A stretch of DNA of 8,571 bases from JALZOC01 sp031361295 (GTDB taxonomy: Bacteria > Acidobacteriota > Vicinamibacteria > Vicinamibacterales > 2-12-FULL-66-21). The DNA is taken from positions 1 through 8,571 of the forward strand of contig JANMCN010000170.1 in NCBI GenBank assembly GCA_031361295.1, written 5' to 3'. The notes under the pieces were generated by a model that saw nothing but the letters and a program-made list of their open reading frames with translations, was not told where the DNA came from and searched no databases. Positions 1 to 6,631 of this stretch are shown piece by piece (positions within the stretch are counted from its first letter, which is position 1; every line of letters begins with the position of its first letter). A program made the translations under genes and the position numbers.

Positions 1-2459
1 AACTGGTCGAGGTCGCTGCGATAATCGCGGAAGTACCGCACGCTGACCGCGTACCGCTCCCGGCCTTCGACGGTCGTGGTCACGGTGTCGCCGCCGACCG
101 CGGACATCACCACCATCTGGGCGTCGTCCATCGACAGGCCGTAGCGCGCCAACTCATCGCGCTTCCAGTTGAAATCGACGAAGAAGCCGCCGGAGGTCCG
201 CTCCGCGAACGCGCTGCGTGTACCGGACACTAACGGGAGGACGCGCTCGATCTCGGTCCCGATCCGCTCGATTTCGCGAGTATTGGCGCCGTAAATCTTG
301 ATGCCGACCGGCGTGCGCACGCCAGTCGTCAGCATGTCGATGCGGGCCTTGATCGGCATCGTCCAGGCGTTGCTGACGCCGGGCAGCTTCAGTGAATTGT
401 TCATCTGCTGGACGAGCTGGTCCGTGGACAGCCGGTCGCTGGTAATCCGGCGGAGTGTTGGCGTGAGCCACCCGGGCGCCCAGTCGGTGTACCACGTATC
501 GACGGCCCGCCACTGGTCGTGGGGCTTCAGCACGATGACGGTCTCGGCCATCGAGAAGGGCGCCGGATCGGTCGACGTTTCTGCGCGTCCCGACTTGCCG
601 AGCACGGTATCGACCTCGGGAAACTGCTTGATGATGCGGTCCTGCGTCTGAAGGAGCCGTTGTGCCTCGGTGACGGAGATGCCGGGCAAGGTCGACGGCA
701 TGAACAGCAGCGTGCCCTCGTCGAGCGGGGGCATGAACTCGGAGCCGAGGCGGCCGAACACCGGGACGGTCAATGCGACGATGGCGACAGCCCCGCCCAG
801 CACGAGCCACTTCCATCGCAGCGACCAGGCACACACCGGCTGATACAGGCGGATCAGCAGGCGGCTGATCGGATGCGTTTCCTCCGCATGGATCGTCCCG
901 ACGAGGACGGCGCTCGCAAGCCTGGCCAGCCAGCGAGGGCGGAACGTATAGATCTTCATGTGCGTAAAGAGGAGCCGCATGGCCGGATCCAGCGTGATCG
1001 CCAGGAGGGCCGCCACGATCATGGAGAAGGTCTTCGTGTACGCCAGCGGCTTGAACAGCCGCCCTTCTTGGGCTTCGAGCGTGAGCACCGGCAGGAACGA
1101 CACCGCGATGACCAGCAAGGCGAAGAAACTCGGGCCGCCCACTTCCTTGACGGCGTCGATGACGACGCGATGGTAGTCCTCCTTGCGGCCGGTACGCTCC
1201 CACTGTTCGAGCTTCTTGTGGGTCTGTTCCACGACCACAATCGCGGCGTCCACCATCGCTCCGACCGCGATGGCGATGCCGCCGAGCGACATGATGTTCG
1301 AGCTCACGCCCATCAGATGCATCGGAATGAAGGCGATCGCGACCGTCACCGGAATCGTGATGATCGGAATGAGGGCGCTCGGCACGTGCCAGAGAAAGAT
1401 CAGGATGACGATGGCGACGATAATCAGCTCTTCAATCAGGGTGTGTCTGAGGTTGTCGATGGAGCGAAGGATCAGGTCCGAGCGGTCGTAGACCGTGACG
1501 ACCTTGACACCCGGCCGAAGCGAGGGTTCAAGCTCCTTGAGCTTGTCCTTGACCCGTTCGATGACCTTCAGGGCGTCCTCGCCCTGTCGCATCACGATGA
1601 TGCCCGTGACGGTGTCGCCGGTGCCGTTCAGATCGGCGACGCCACGCCGCAGGTCAGGGCCGAGCGTGACGGTGCCCACATCACGCACGCGGACGGCCAC
1701 GCCGCTCTCGTTTCGTGTGAGTACGATCTCGCCGATATCAGCCACCGACTTCGCATACCCGCGGCCGCGCACCATGTACTCGGCGCCGGTCATCTCGACC
1801 AGGCGGCCGCCGACGTCGCTATTACCCGCCCGCACCGCCTCGATCACCTTCGCGATAGGCATGTTGAAGGCGCGCAGGCGATTCGGATCGACCTGCACCT
1901 GGTACTGGCGCACAAAGCCGCCGAGGGCGGCGACCTCCGCGACCCCCGGCACCGATTTCAGGTAGTACTGGAGATACCAGTCCTGGTACGAGCGCAGCTC
2001 CGCCAGACTGGAGCGTCCGGTCCTGTCGACAAGGGCATACTGAAACACCCAGCCGACGCCGGTGGCATCGGGGCCAAGTTCGGTGCGGACGCCCTGTGGC
2101 AATCGTGGGAGAACCCCCGAGAGATACTCCAGCGTGCGCGACCGCGCCCAATAGATGTCGGTGCCTTCCTCGAAGACGATGTAGACATACGAGTAGCCGA
2201 AATCGGAGTAGCCGCGGACGGCCTTGACCTTCGGGGCCCCAAGCATCGCCGTCACGAGGGGATAGGTGACCTGGTCTTCGACGATGTCCGGGCTGCGGTC
2301 CCAGCGTGAGTAGACGATGACCTGCGTGTCACTTAGATCGGGCAGGGCATCGAGGGAGACCGTCTTCATCGACCAGACGCCAGCCGCAACCGCGACCGCG
2401 ACCGCGATGAACACGATGAAGCGGTTCTTGGCGGAGAACTCGATAATGGCGTCAATCAT
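1..2459 (-). CDS. cusA: CusA/SilA-type heavy-metal RND efflux pump, partial (C-terminus beyond the left edge)
   Basis: Inner-membrane proton-driven RND pump of the heavy-metal efflux (HME) group, which moves metal into a CusB-CusC type conduit. From the ATG at 2459 the frame reads to the edge for 819 codons; E. coli CusA is about 1,047 residues, so the C-terminal transmembrane half is missing here by truncation of the window. It begins MIDAIIEFSAKNRF, followed by a first membrane helix and the family motif LDALPDLSD. The TM4 motif GGIAIAVGAMVDAAIV (D404 equals CusA D405, proton relay) is the Cu/Ag form rather than the Co/Zn/Cd form. M587 (LLFMPSTLPG), M637 (DPAPFSM) and M709 (RIDML) match the CusA methionine triad M573/M623/M672. 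An extra segment of about 23 residues lies between M637 and M709. The ATG overlaps the end of cusB by 8 bp (ATGATTGA), which implies translational coupling; no strong Shine-Dalgarno is visible. Copper/silver specificity is inferred from these residues. Confidence 0.95.
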   Translation of the reverse strand, partial: MIDAIIEFSAKNRFIVFIAVAVAVAAGVWSMKTVSLDALPDLSDTQVIVYSRWDRSPDIVEDQVTYPLVTAMLGAPKVKAVRGYSDFGYSYVYIVFEEGTDIYWARSRTLEYLSGVLPRLPQGVRTELGPDATGVGWVFQYALVDRTGRSSLAELRSYQDWYLQYYLKSVPGVAEVAALGGFVRQYQVQVDPNRLRAFNMPIAKVIEAVRAGNSDVGGRLVEMTGAEYMVRGRGYAKSVADIGEIVLTRNESGVAVRVRDVGTVTLGPDLRRGVADLNGTGDTVTGIIVMRQGEDALKVIERVKDKLKELEPSLRPGVKVVTVYDRSDLILRSIDNLRHTLIEELIIVAIVILIFLWHVPSALIPIITIPVTVAIAFIPMHLMGVSSNIMSLGGIAIAVGAMVDAAIVVVEQTHKKLEQWERTGRKEDYHRVVIDAVKEVGGPSFFALLVIAVSFLPVLTLEAQEGRLFKPLAYTKTFSMIVAALLAITLDPAMRLLFTHMKIYTFRPRWLARLASAVLVGTIHAEETHPISRLLIRLYQPVCAWSLRWKWLVLGGAVAIVALTVPVFGRLGSEFMPPLDEGTLLFMPSTLPGISVTEAQRLLQTQDRIIKQFPEVDTVLGKSGRAETSTDPAPFSMAETVIVLKPHDQWRAVDTWYTDWAPGWLTPTLRRITSDRLSTDQLVQQMNNSLKLPGVSNAWTMPIKARIDMLTTGVRTPVGIKIYGANTREIERIGTEIERVLPLVSGTRSAFAERTSGGFFVDFNWKRDELARYGLSMDDAQMVVMSAVGGDTVTTTVEGRERYAVSVRYFRDYRSDLDQ

Positions 2460-3813
2460 GGCGGTGCGACTCAGGCGGTGATTGCCGTGGGGGCTTCAGA
2501 TTCGTCGGTTCGGATGGCGTGGCGCCGCCCCGCTGAGGTTGTGGTTTACCCATGCCGCTGGCGGCCGCCTGAAGCTGGCTTTCGGAATCGACGAGGAACG
2601 TGCCGGACGACACCACGCGCTCGCCCTGCGATAGGCCGCGCGTGATCGCCACGCGGTCTCCGAACCGGCTGCCGACGACCACCTGTCGAGGCTCCAGATA
2701 CCCGTCGCCAAGGTCGACGAACACGGTTTGCCGTTCGCCGGTATCGAGGACTGCTTCCGCGGGCACGACGAGGTGACTGGTGCTCGTCACACCGAACTCC
2801 ACGTTCACGAACATGTCTGGCTTCATGCGAAGAGCTGGATTGTTCGCATCGAGGCGAACCTTCAGAGTCCGCGTCGTGGGATCGACCTGTGGCTGGATGT
2901 AGTTGACCTTGGCCGTCATCGACGGTGCGCCACCGTTTGGGAAGATGACCGAAGCTGCGTCCCCCAGCCGTATCGCGGTAATGTCGGACTCGAACACATC
3001 CGCCATGATCCAGACCCGACTGAGGTCGGTGATGGTATAGAGGTCGGTGTCGGGCGTAACCTTTTGATTCGGAAACGCGTTTCGTTCTGTGACGAAGCCG
3101 CCCGACGGCGCGCGCAGCGTGACGCTGTGGATCGGTTCACCCGTCGTCAGGACCTGCTGAATCTGATCCTCGCTGAGTTGCCACAGTTCCAGGCGCCGCT
3201 TGGCCGCCTGGAACAGCGATTCACCGTGTTCGGCCGCCGACGCCAGCGGGTTGCCGCGCATCAGATCGCGCGCCCGGACCGCGAGGAGGAGTTCCTGCTG
3301 TGATGCCAGCATTTCTGGGCTGTAGATCGTCAGCATCGCCTGGCCTTGCTTCACGATGTCACCGGTGAAATCGACGAAGACTTTCTCGATCCAGCCATCG
3401 ATCCTGGTGTGCACGTGCGCCACCCGTGTCTCGTCGGACGTGACCTTGCCGACGGTACGGATGGAACGGCCCTCGCCGGCCAGTTCGACAGTAGCGAACT
3501 TCACGCCGATCAACTGCTGGTGTTCTGGCGAAATTTTGACCGCCCCAGGCGGCACCGATGCCGGCGCCGAAGCGCCGGTCGTGCCTGTCGTGGTCGTGGG
3601 TTCATCCGCGAAGACGGCCTGCAGCGCCATTCCGTCTGGAGCCATACCCGGCTTGTTTGAGCGATAGGCGGGGTTCATCGTGTCGACGTAGTAGAGCACC
3701 TGACGCGCGGCGGGGATCGGCGTGCTCCGCTTCGACGCGCGAACGATATATCCGCCCGCGAATGTGACGGTTAGGAGCGTAAGCAGCGCAGCAGCCTTGA
3801 TCAATTTCACCAT
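2452..3813 (-). CDS. cusB: CusB-type periplasmic adaptor (membrane fusion protein) with N-terminal Met-type metal-binding segment
   Basis: Periplasmic adaptor of 453 aa that links the RND pump to the outer-membrane channel. Residues 1-25 are a hydrophobic N-terminal signal or anchor. Residues 40-68 (YYVDTMNP, then KPGMAPDGMAL) match the heavy-metal-binding segment found at the N-terminus of CusB-like adaptors, in its cysteine-free form, with M46, M57 and M62 as likely soft-metal ligands. Residues about 130-175 (RIDGWIEKVFVDFTGDIVKQG, IYSPEMLASQQELL) are the lipoyl/barrel-sandwich half and the start of the alpha-hairpin. Residues about 237-290 (GGFVTERNAFPNQKV, TDLSRVWIMADVFESDI) are the second lipoyl half and the beta-barrel. 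The C-terminus is proline-rich and ends SHRHD, a short His tail. The ATG at 3813 sits 6 bp after the cusC stop and follows a weak TGAGG. Family assignment is secure; metal binding by the N-terminal segment is inferred. Confidence 0.94.
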   Translation of the reverse strand: MVKLIKAAALLTLLTVTFAGGYIVRASKRSTPIPAARQVLYYVDTMNPAYRSNKPGMAPDGMALQAVFADEPTTTTGTTGASAPASVPPGAVKISPEHQQLIGVKFATVELAGEGRSIRTVGKVTSDETRVAHVHTRIDGWIEKVFVDFTGDIVKQGQAMLTIYSPEMLASQQELLLAVRARDLMRGNPLASAAEHGESLFQAAKRRLELWQLSEDQIQQVLTTGEPIHSVTLRAPSGGFVTERNAFPNQKVTPDTDLYTITDLSRVWIMADVFESDITAIRLGDAASVIFPNGGAPSMTAKVNYIQPQVDPTTRTLKVRLDANNPALRMKPDMFVNVEFGVTSTSHLVVPAEAVLDTGERQTVFVDLGDGYLEPRQVVVGSRFGDRVAITRGLSQGERVVSSGTFLVDSESQLQAAASGMGKPQPQRGGATPSEPTNLKPPRQSPPESHRHD

Positions 3814-3819
3814 GAGGCC

Positions 3820-5214
3820 TCAGTGCACGATCGGCGTGCCCGTCATCTCTTCCAGCCGGCTGGCGGCCGTGTGATACGCCGCCACTTCCTCGAAGTAAGT
3901 CATCTCGTACTCGAGGACGGAGCCGAACGTCGTCAACACCGAGAGAAAGTCCACGCTTCCCGTCTGATAGCTCATCATGGATGATTCGAGGGCGAGGTGC
4001 GCCTGCGGAAGGACGGACTCGCGATAGATGAGCGCCAGACGCACCGCCGTTGATGCCATTTGAAAGCCCTCTTGCAGGCGGCCTTGGAGGCGCAGCCGAC
4101 TGCTGTCGTACGCACTCCGCGCTTCGTCCGCGAGGCTGACCTGTTCGGCGACCGCTGCGGCGCGACGGGCGCGGTGCAGCGGCACCTTCATGTCCAGCCG
4201 AAACTCGTACATCGGCGGCATCGCACCCATGTAGTAGTAGCCGCCTGTCACGGAAAAATCAGGCTTGAAGTCCTTACGCGCCGACGCCACCGCGATCTCG
4301 GACCGATCGATCATGATTTGATCGCGACGCAGCATGGGCGCATGCTCGCCGGCGGCGGCAACAAGCGCCTCGAGCGTGGCATCGAACGACGTGAGTTGCA
4401 GGTCCGCAGGCTGACCGATTCGGGCCGCGGCCGGCCGATTCAGCAATGCGTTCAGCTCGCCCTCACGGGTGGCGCGTTCCTGGCGCACGCGTTCCATCTG
4501 GAGCTCGAGTATGGTGAGCTGCGTCTGCGCCTTGAGGACGTCCTGCTGCGCCGCCTGGCCTGTCGCGTATCGGCCCTCGCTGACCTTCAGGAGTGTGTCG
4601 AGCAGCTCGCGGTTCCGGGTGAGCACACCGGACACTGCGTAGGTGTACGCGAGTCGGAAGTACGCCTGCTTGACGCGCGCAACGATGCTGAGTCGCGCGG
4701 CGTCGATGTCCTGAAAAGCCGCGTCCGCTTCGCGAGTGGCCATCGACGCCCGGAGTTCACGCTTTCCGGCGTAGGGCAGTTCCTGGCTGATCATGACACC
4801 GATGTTCGCCGTCGGCTCGCGGCCCAGACCCGCACCGGGCAGCGGATTGCCGCTGGCGTTGTAGCCAGCCGAGACCATCGGATCCGGAAGACTCCGCTCT
4901 TGGACCGGCCGCTGTCTTGCGGCGTCGTACCGCTTTTGTGCGGCGACGATCTCTGGGTTCCGTGCGAGCGCTTCGGCGATGACCTCGTCCAGTGGCAGCC
5001 GAGCCACCTCCTGCGCGTTGAGGGACGCAAGGGCGATCGGAAGCAGTGCTCCGGAAGGCGCCGCCTGCTTTCCGCCGTTTCCCTGGCCCGTGGCCCGGGG
5101 GACGCCGCCCGACTGTGCCTGCCTAATCTGGTCGGTCGCTTCGAGCGGCACGGGAGAAATTCCGGCGGCAAGCAGCAGGACGAGCCGGACGGCCGCGGAT
5201 CGCGTTATCGCCAT
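3820..5214 (-). CDS. cusC: CusC/TolC-family outer-membrane efflux protein
   Basis: Outer-membrane channel of the tripartite pump, 464 aa from the chosen ATG at 5214. A TTG two codons upstream (5220) keeps the frame open, but ATG is the better start; neither has a clear Shine-Dalgarno. An N-terminal signal peptide is visible (MAITRSAAVRLVLLLAAGIS). The mature part shows two outer-membrane efflux repeats of long amphipathic helices: the first includes LDEVIAEALARNPEIVAAQK and a Gly/Pro-rich strand region (SGNPLPGAGLG) followed by ISQELPYAGKRELRA; the second includes GGYYYMGAMPPMYEFRLDMKVPLHRARRA and ends SVDFLSVLTTFGSVLEYEMTY. E. coli CusC is lipidated on an N-terminal cysteine, but no cysteine lies near this signal cleavage site, so this homologue is probably not a lipoprotein. 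It is the first of three packed genes. The gap to the upstream 228-aa gene carries a strong hairpin. Confidence 0.93.
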   Translation of the reverse strand: MAITRSAAVRLVLLLAAGISPVPLEATDQIRQAQSGGVPRATGQGNGGKQAAPSGALLPIALASLNAQEVARLPLDEVIAEALARNPEIVAAQKRYDAARQRPVQERSLPDPMVSAGYNASGNPLPGAGLGREPTANIGVMISQELPYAGKRELRASMATREADAAFQDIDAARLSIVARVKQAYFRLAYTYAVSGVLTRNRELLDTLLKVSEGRYATGQAAQQDVLKAQTQLTILELQMERVRQERATREGELNALLNRPAAARIGQPADLQLTSFDATLEALVAAAGEHAPMLRRDQIMIDRSEIAVASARKDFKPDFSVTGGYYYMGAMPPMYEFRLDMKVPLHRARRAAAVAEQVSLADEARSAYDSSRLRLQGRLQEGFQMASTAVRLALIYRESVLPQAHLALESSMMSYQTGSVDFLSVLTTFGSVLEYEMTYFEEVAAYHTAASRLEEMTGTPIVH

Positions 5215-5230
5215 AATCAATCAGTTCGGG

Positions 5231-5258
5231 CCGGACCGGCACGACGTTGCCGGTCCGG
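5231..5258 (-). repeat. Intercistronic hairpin between the 228-aa gene and cusC
   Basis: A perfect 10-bp inverted repeat: CCGGACCGGC (5231-5240), an 8-base loop (5241-5248), and GCCGGTCCGG (5249-5258). It lies 18 bp after the stop of the 228-aa gene and 16 bp before the cusC ATG. No T-run follows on the minus strand, so it is not a canonical intrinsic terminator. Such stems between genes of one transcript often protect the upstream message or attenuate downstream expression. That role is inferred. Confidence 0.75.
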
Positions 5259-5276
5259 ACATGGACCGCAGGTCAC

Positions 5277-5963
5277 TCAGTGGCCGGCGAGCTTCTTGTG
5301 CATGGCGGCGGCGCCGGTGGCTTCGTCTGCCGCCTTCTGCGACAGTTCGACCAGGCGATCACAATGGACGCCTGCGCCGGCGAGCCGTGTGTTGGACCGA
5401 TAAAGCTGCGCCATCGACGCGTGCGTCTTGGCGTCAGCGGCATACCGCTTCGCCATCGACAGGAAGTAGTTTTCAAGGTCGGCGTGGTTGGCAGGCGTGC
5501 TCGCCTTGGCCGCGAGGGCGTTGAGTTCCTGATCGGTCGGACCCCGCGCGCCGGCCCCTGCTTCGAACCCGGCGCCTGACGCCGGCGCTGTCGCCGGGGC
5601 GCCCGCCGCCAGTTTCTGGTGGTAGGTTGCGAGTTGACCCGCCGTCGTCGCCGACTGTGTGTTGAATTCGGCGAGGCGTTCGCAGTGCGGGCTCATCCCC
5701 GAGGCCAGGCTGTGATTGGGGTTGCCGCCAAAACCTTGCGCCATCGAGGTGTGCCGTTTGGCCTCGGCCGAGTATTGCGCTCCCAGAGCGGCGAAGTGCG
5801 CACTGAGACGCTGGTTATCGGCCGGCGAGGCGATCGTGACGAGCTGACGCACTTCAAGTGCGCTCAGAATCGCCGGGGACTTGCCTTGAGCAGCCGCCGT
5901 TCCGGCGAACATCAGCAATGCGAAGGCAGGAAGCGACAATGAACGGATGTGGAGCATTCTCAT
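5277..5963 (-). CDS. Exported protein of two tandem His/Met/Cys-containing repeats; candidate periplasmic metal-binding partner
   Basis: I do not recognise a named family. The 228-aa product starts with a clear Sec signal peptide (MRMLHIRSLSLPAFALLMFA, cleavage probably after GTAAAQ, near residue 26). The mature part is an internal duplication. Repeat 1 covers about residues 33-119 and repeat 2 about 143-226, joined by an Ala/Gly/Pro-rich linker (120-142). Matching blocks are SPADNQRL / TPANHADL, AEAKRHTSMAQ (65-76) / ADAKTHASMAQ (176-186), HCERL (93-97) / HCDRL (200-204), and YHQKLA (114-119) / MHKKLA (221-226). Each copy therefore keeps H-x-x-M, His-Cys and a late His, plausible soft-metal ligands on what looks like a mostly helical fold. 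The gene points the same way as cusCBA with a 62-bp gap. Purine-rich GAGAGAGA lies about 11 bases before the ATG; a second ATG at codon 3 is a less likely start. A periplasmic copper/silver-binding role is inferred from context and residues only. Confidence 0.85.
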   Translation of the reverse strand: MRMLHIRSLSLPAFALLMFAGTAAAQGKSPAILSALEVRQLVTIASPADNQRLSAHFAALGAQYSAEAKRHTSMAQGFGGNPNHSLASGMSPHCERLAEFNTQSATTAGQLATYHQKLAAGAPATAPASGAGFEAGAGARGPTDQELNALAAKASTPANHADLENYFLSMAKRYAADAKTHASMAQLYRSNTRLAGAGVHCDRLVELSQKAADEATGAAAMHKKLAGH

Positions 5964-5982
5964 GATGAATTGATCTCTCTCT

Positions 5983-5998
5983 GGTGACCAGGGTCACC
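5983..5998. promoter_or_regulatory. 16-bp palindrome, candidate operator or leader stem of the 228-aa gene
   Basis: GGTGACC (5983-5989), a 2-base spacer, and GGTCACC (5992-5998) form a perfect dyad ending 19 bp before the ATG at 5963. This position suits a repressor operator at the start site or a small stem in the leader mRNA. I could not place convincing -35/-10 boxes around it. CGTGACGC occurs beside it at 5998-6005 and again at 6029-6036. Confidence 0.45.
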
Positions 5999-6114
5999 GT
6001 GACGCGCGTAGTTTCTGGTCCGGGCGCTCGTGACGCACAGCAGCTTGAGCGTGTTCGTTGAGGATGGGCCGCGAGGACGGTCATCGACCGCCAGACCGAT
6101 CGGGGGGAGAGGAC
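5999..6114. other. Spacer between the two small exported-protein genes
   Basis: No gene is visible between the 122-aa stop and the palindrome. Small dyads are present: CGGTC-ATC-GACCG at 6078-6090 and CCGATCGG at about 6096-6103. There is a run of six G/C pairs near 6101-6107 but no T-run, so no intrinsic terminator can be supported. Whether the 122-aa gene is co-transcribed with the downstream genes cannot be settled here. Confidence 0.4.
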
Positions 6115-6483
6115 TCAGATTCTCAGAACGTAGGGCAGAGGGTGGGTTTTCAACGACGGCTGGCTTCGAGGTTCTCCGCCAAACCTGGGGTCGAACGTCG
6201 AACCAATAAGAAAATAGCGTCGAGTCAAAATGACGAGATCCGTGGGCGGGGCCGAGAGGCTGTGGCGCAGGTCGTCCGCGACGAATAGTACGACGCCGGC
6301 AGCCTGGGCCCCGCAGTCCTCGCAGCAATACGGCTGCACTGCGCTCGAGGTGCCGGAGACCTCCTCGTGGTGGCATCCGGTCGAAGCCGCGACCGCCGGC
6401 TCACACCGCGCTTCACACAGTAGGGCCGCGGTCGGCGCAACTGCGAGTGTGAGGACAATGGAAAGTGAAAGTAATTGAAACAC
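6115..6483 (-). CDS. Small exported cysteine-rich protein, function unknown
   Basis: A 122-aa product read from a GTG at 6483; no in-frame ATG lies nearby. Residues 1-20 (MFQLLSLSIVLTLAVAPTAA) form a hydrophobic signal sequence without the usual positive N-region. Six cysteines fall in the first half: C23 and C27 (CEARC), C37 followed by two histidines (GCHHEE), and C53, C54 and C57 (CCEDC). The second half has none and ends PLPYVLRI. The Cys/His spacing suits metal binding or disulfide formation outside the cytoplasm. C23 follows ALL, which is a poor lipobox, so lipidation is unlikely. It is 151 bp upstream of and parallel to the 228-aa gene and is the most promoter-proximal gene of the minus-strand cluster. 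Low similarity to known domains limits the call. A clear signal peptide and ordered cysteine motifs argue that it is a real gene. Confidence 0.7.
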   Translation of the reverse strand: MFQLLSLSIVLTLAVAPTAALLCEARCEPAVAASTGCHHEEVSGTSSAVQPYCCEDCGAQAAGVVLFVADDLRHSLSAPPTDLVILTRRYFLIGSTFDPRFGGEPRSQPSLKTHPLPYVLRI

Positions 6484-6514
6484 GTGATGTTCTCGGTTCT
6501 GTAAAGAGCATGTT

Positions 6515-6536
6515 GGACGCCAACCGTGACGCGTCC
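6515..6536. promoter_or_regulatory. Dyad GGACGC-N10-GCGTCC upstream of the Cys-rich gene
   Basis: A 6-bp inverted repeat (6515-6520 and 6531-6536) about 32 bp before the GTG at 6483. On the minus strand it falls between weak promoter-like hexamers, TTTACG (6541-6536) and CAACAT (6515-6510), separated by 20 bp. That arrangement recalls MerR-family promoters, in which the dyad occupies an overlong spacer. The hexamers match consensus poorly, so the promoter reading is speculative. Confidence 0.3.
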
Positions 6537-6596
6537 GTAAATTTGAGAAGTAACCGTTTTTTTATACGTGCCGAGTCACTCTCTTGCTGTGGCTGC

Positions 6597-6631
6597 GAAA
6601 ATTTTCAACATGGTGCGGGAAAATCCCGCAC
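6597..6631. promoter_or_regulatory. Two palindromes in the upstream region of the minus-strand cluster
   Basis: GAAAATTTTC (6597-6606) is a perfect 10-bp palindrome. GTGCGGGA-AAA-TCCCGCAC (6613-6631) is a perfect dyad with 8-bp arms and a 3-base centre. The 17-mers starting at 6594 and 6614 share TGCG at one end and CA at the other and are 20 bp apart, about two helical turns, as in paired operator sites. They lie 114-148 bp upstream of the GTG at 6483. The bound regulator is unknown. Confidence 0.4.

Noticed and set aside
154..1203. 349-codon minus-strand open frame
   Set aside because: It is on the same strand as cusA but out of frame with it; the cusA frame carries the conserved residues, and this one is Arg/Ala/His-rich noise.
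519..2309. 596-codon plus-strand open frame
   Set aside because: It is antisense to cusA, His/Asp/Arg-rich with no recognisable domain, and arises from high GC codon structure on the opposite strand.
5215..5220. TTG start two codons upstream of the cusC ATG
   Set aside because: ATG is preferred and neither start has a stronger Shine-Dalgarno; the extra two residues change nothing in the signal peptide.
4060..5403. 447-codon plus-strand open frame
   Set aside because: Antisense shadow of cusC; composition is Arg/His-rich and cusC itself has full family motifs.
6557..6563. Run of seven T on the plus strand as a terminator tail
   Set aside because: No stable hairpin directly precedes it and no plus-strand gene lies upstream; it is more likely part of the AT-rich promoter region of the minus-strand cluster.
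6561..6589. TATAAA on the minus strand as a -10 box
   Set aside because: The hexamer 17 bp upstream is CAGCAA, which does not resemble a -35 box; TTGAAA (6608-6603) is not at a matching distance either.
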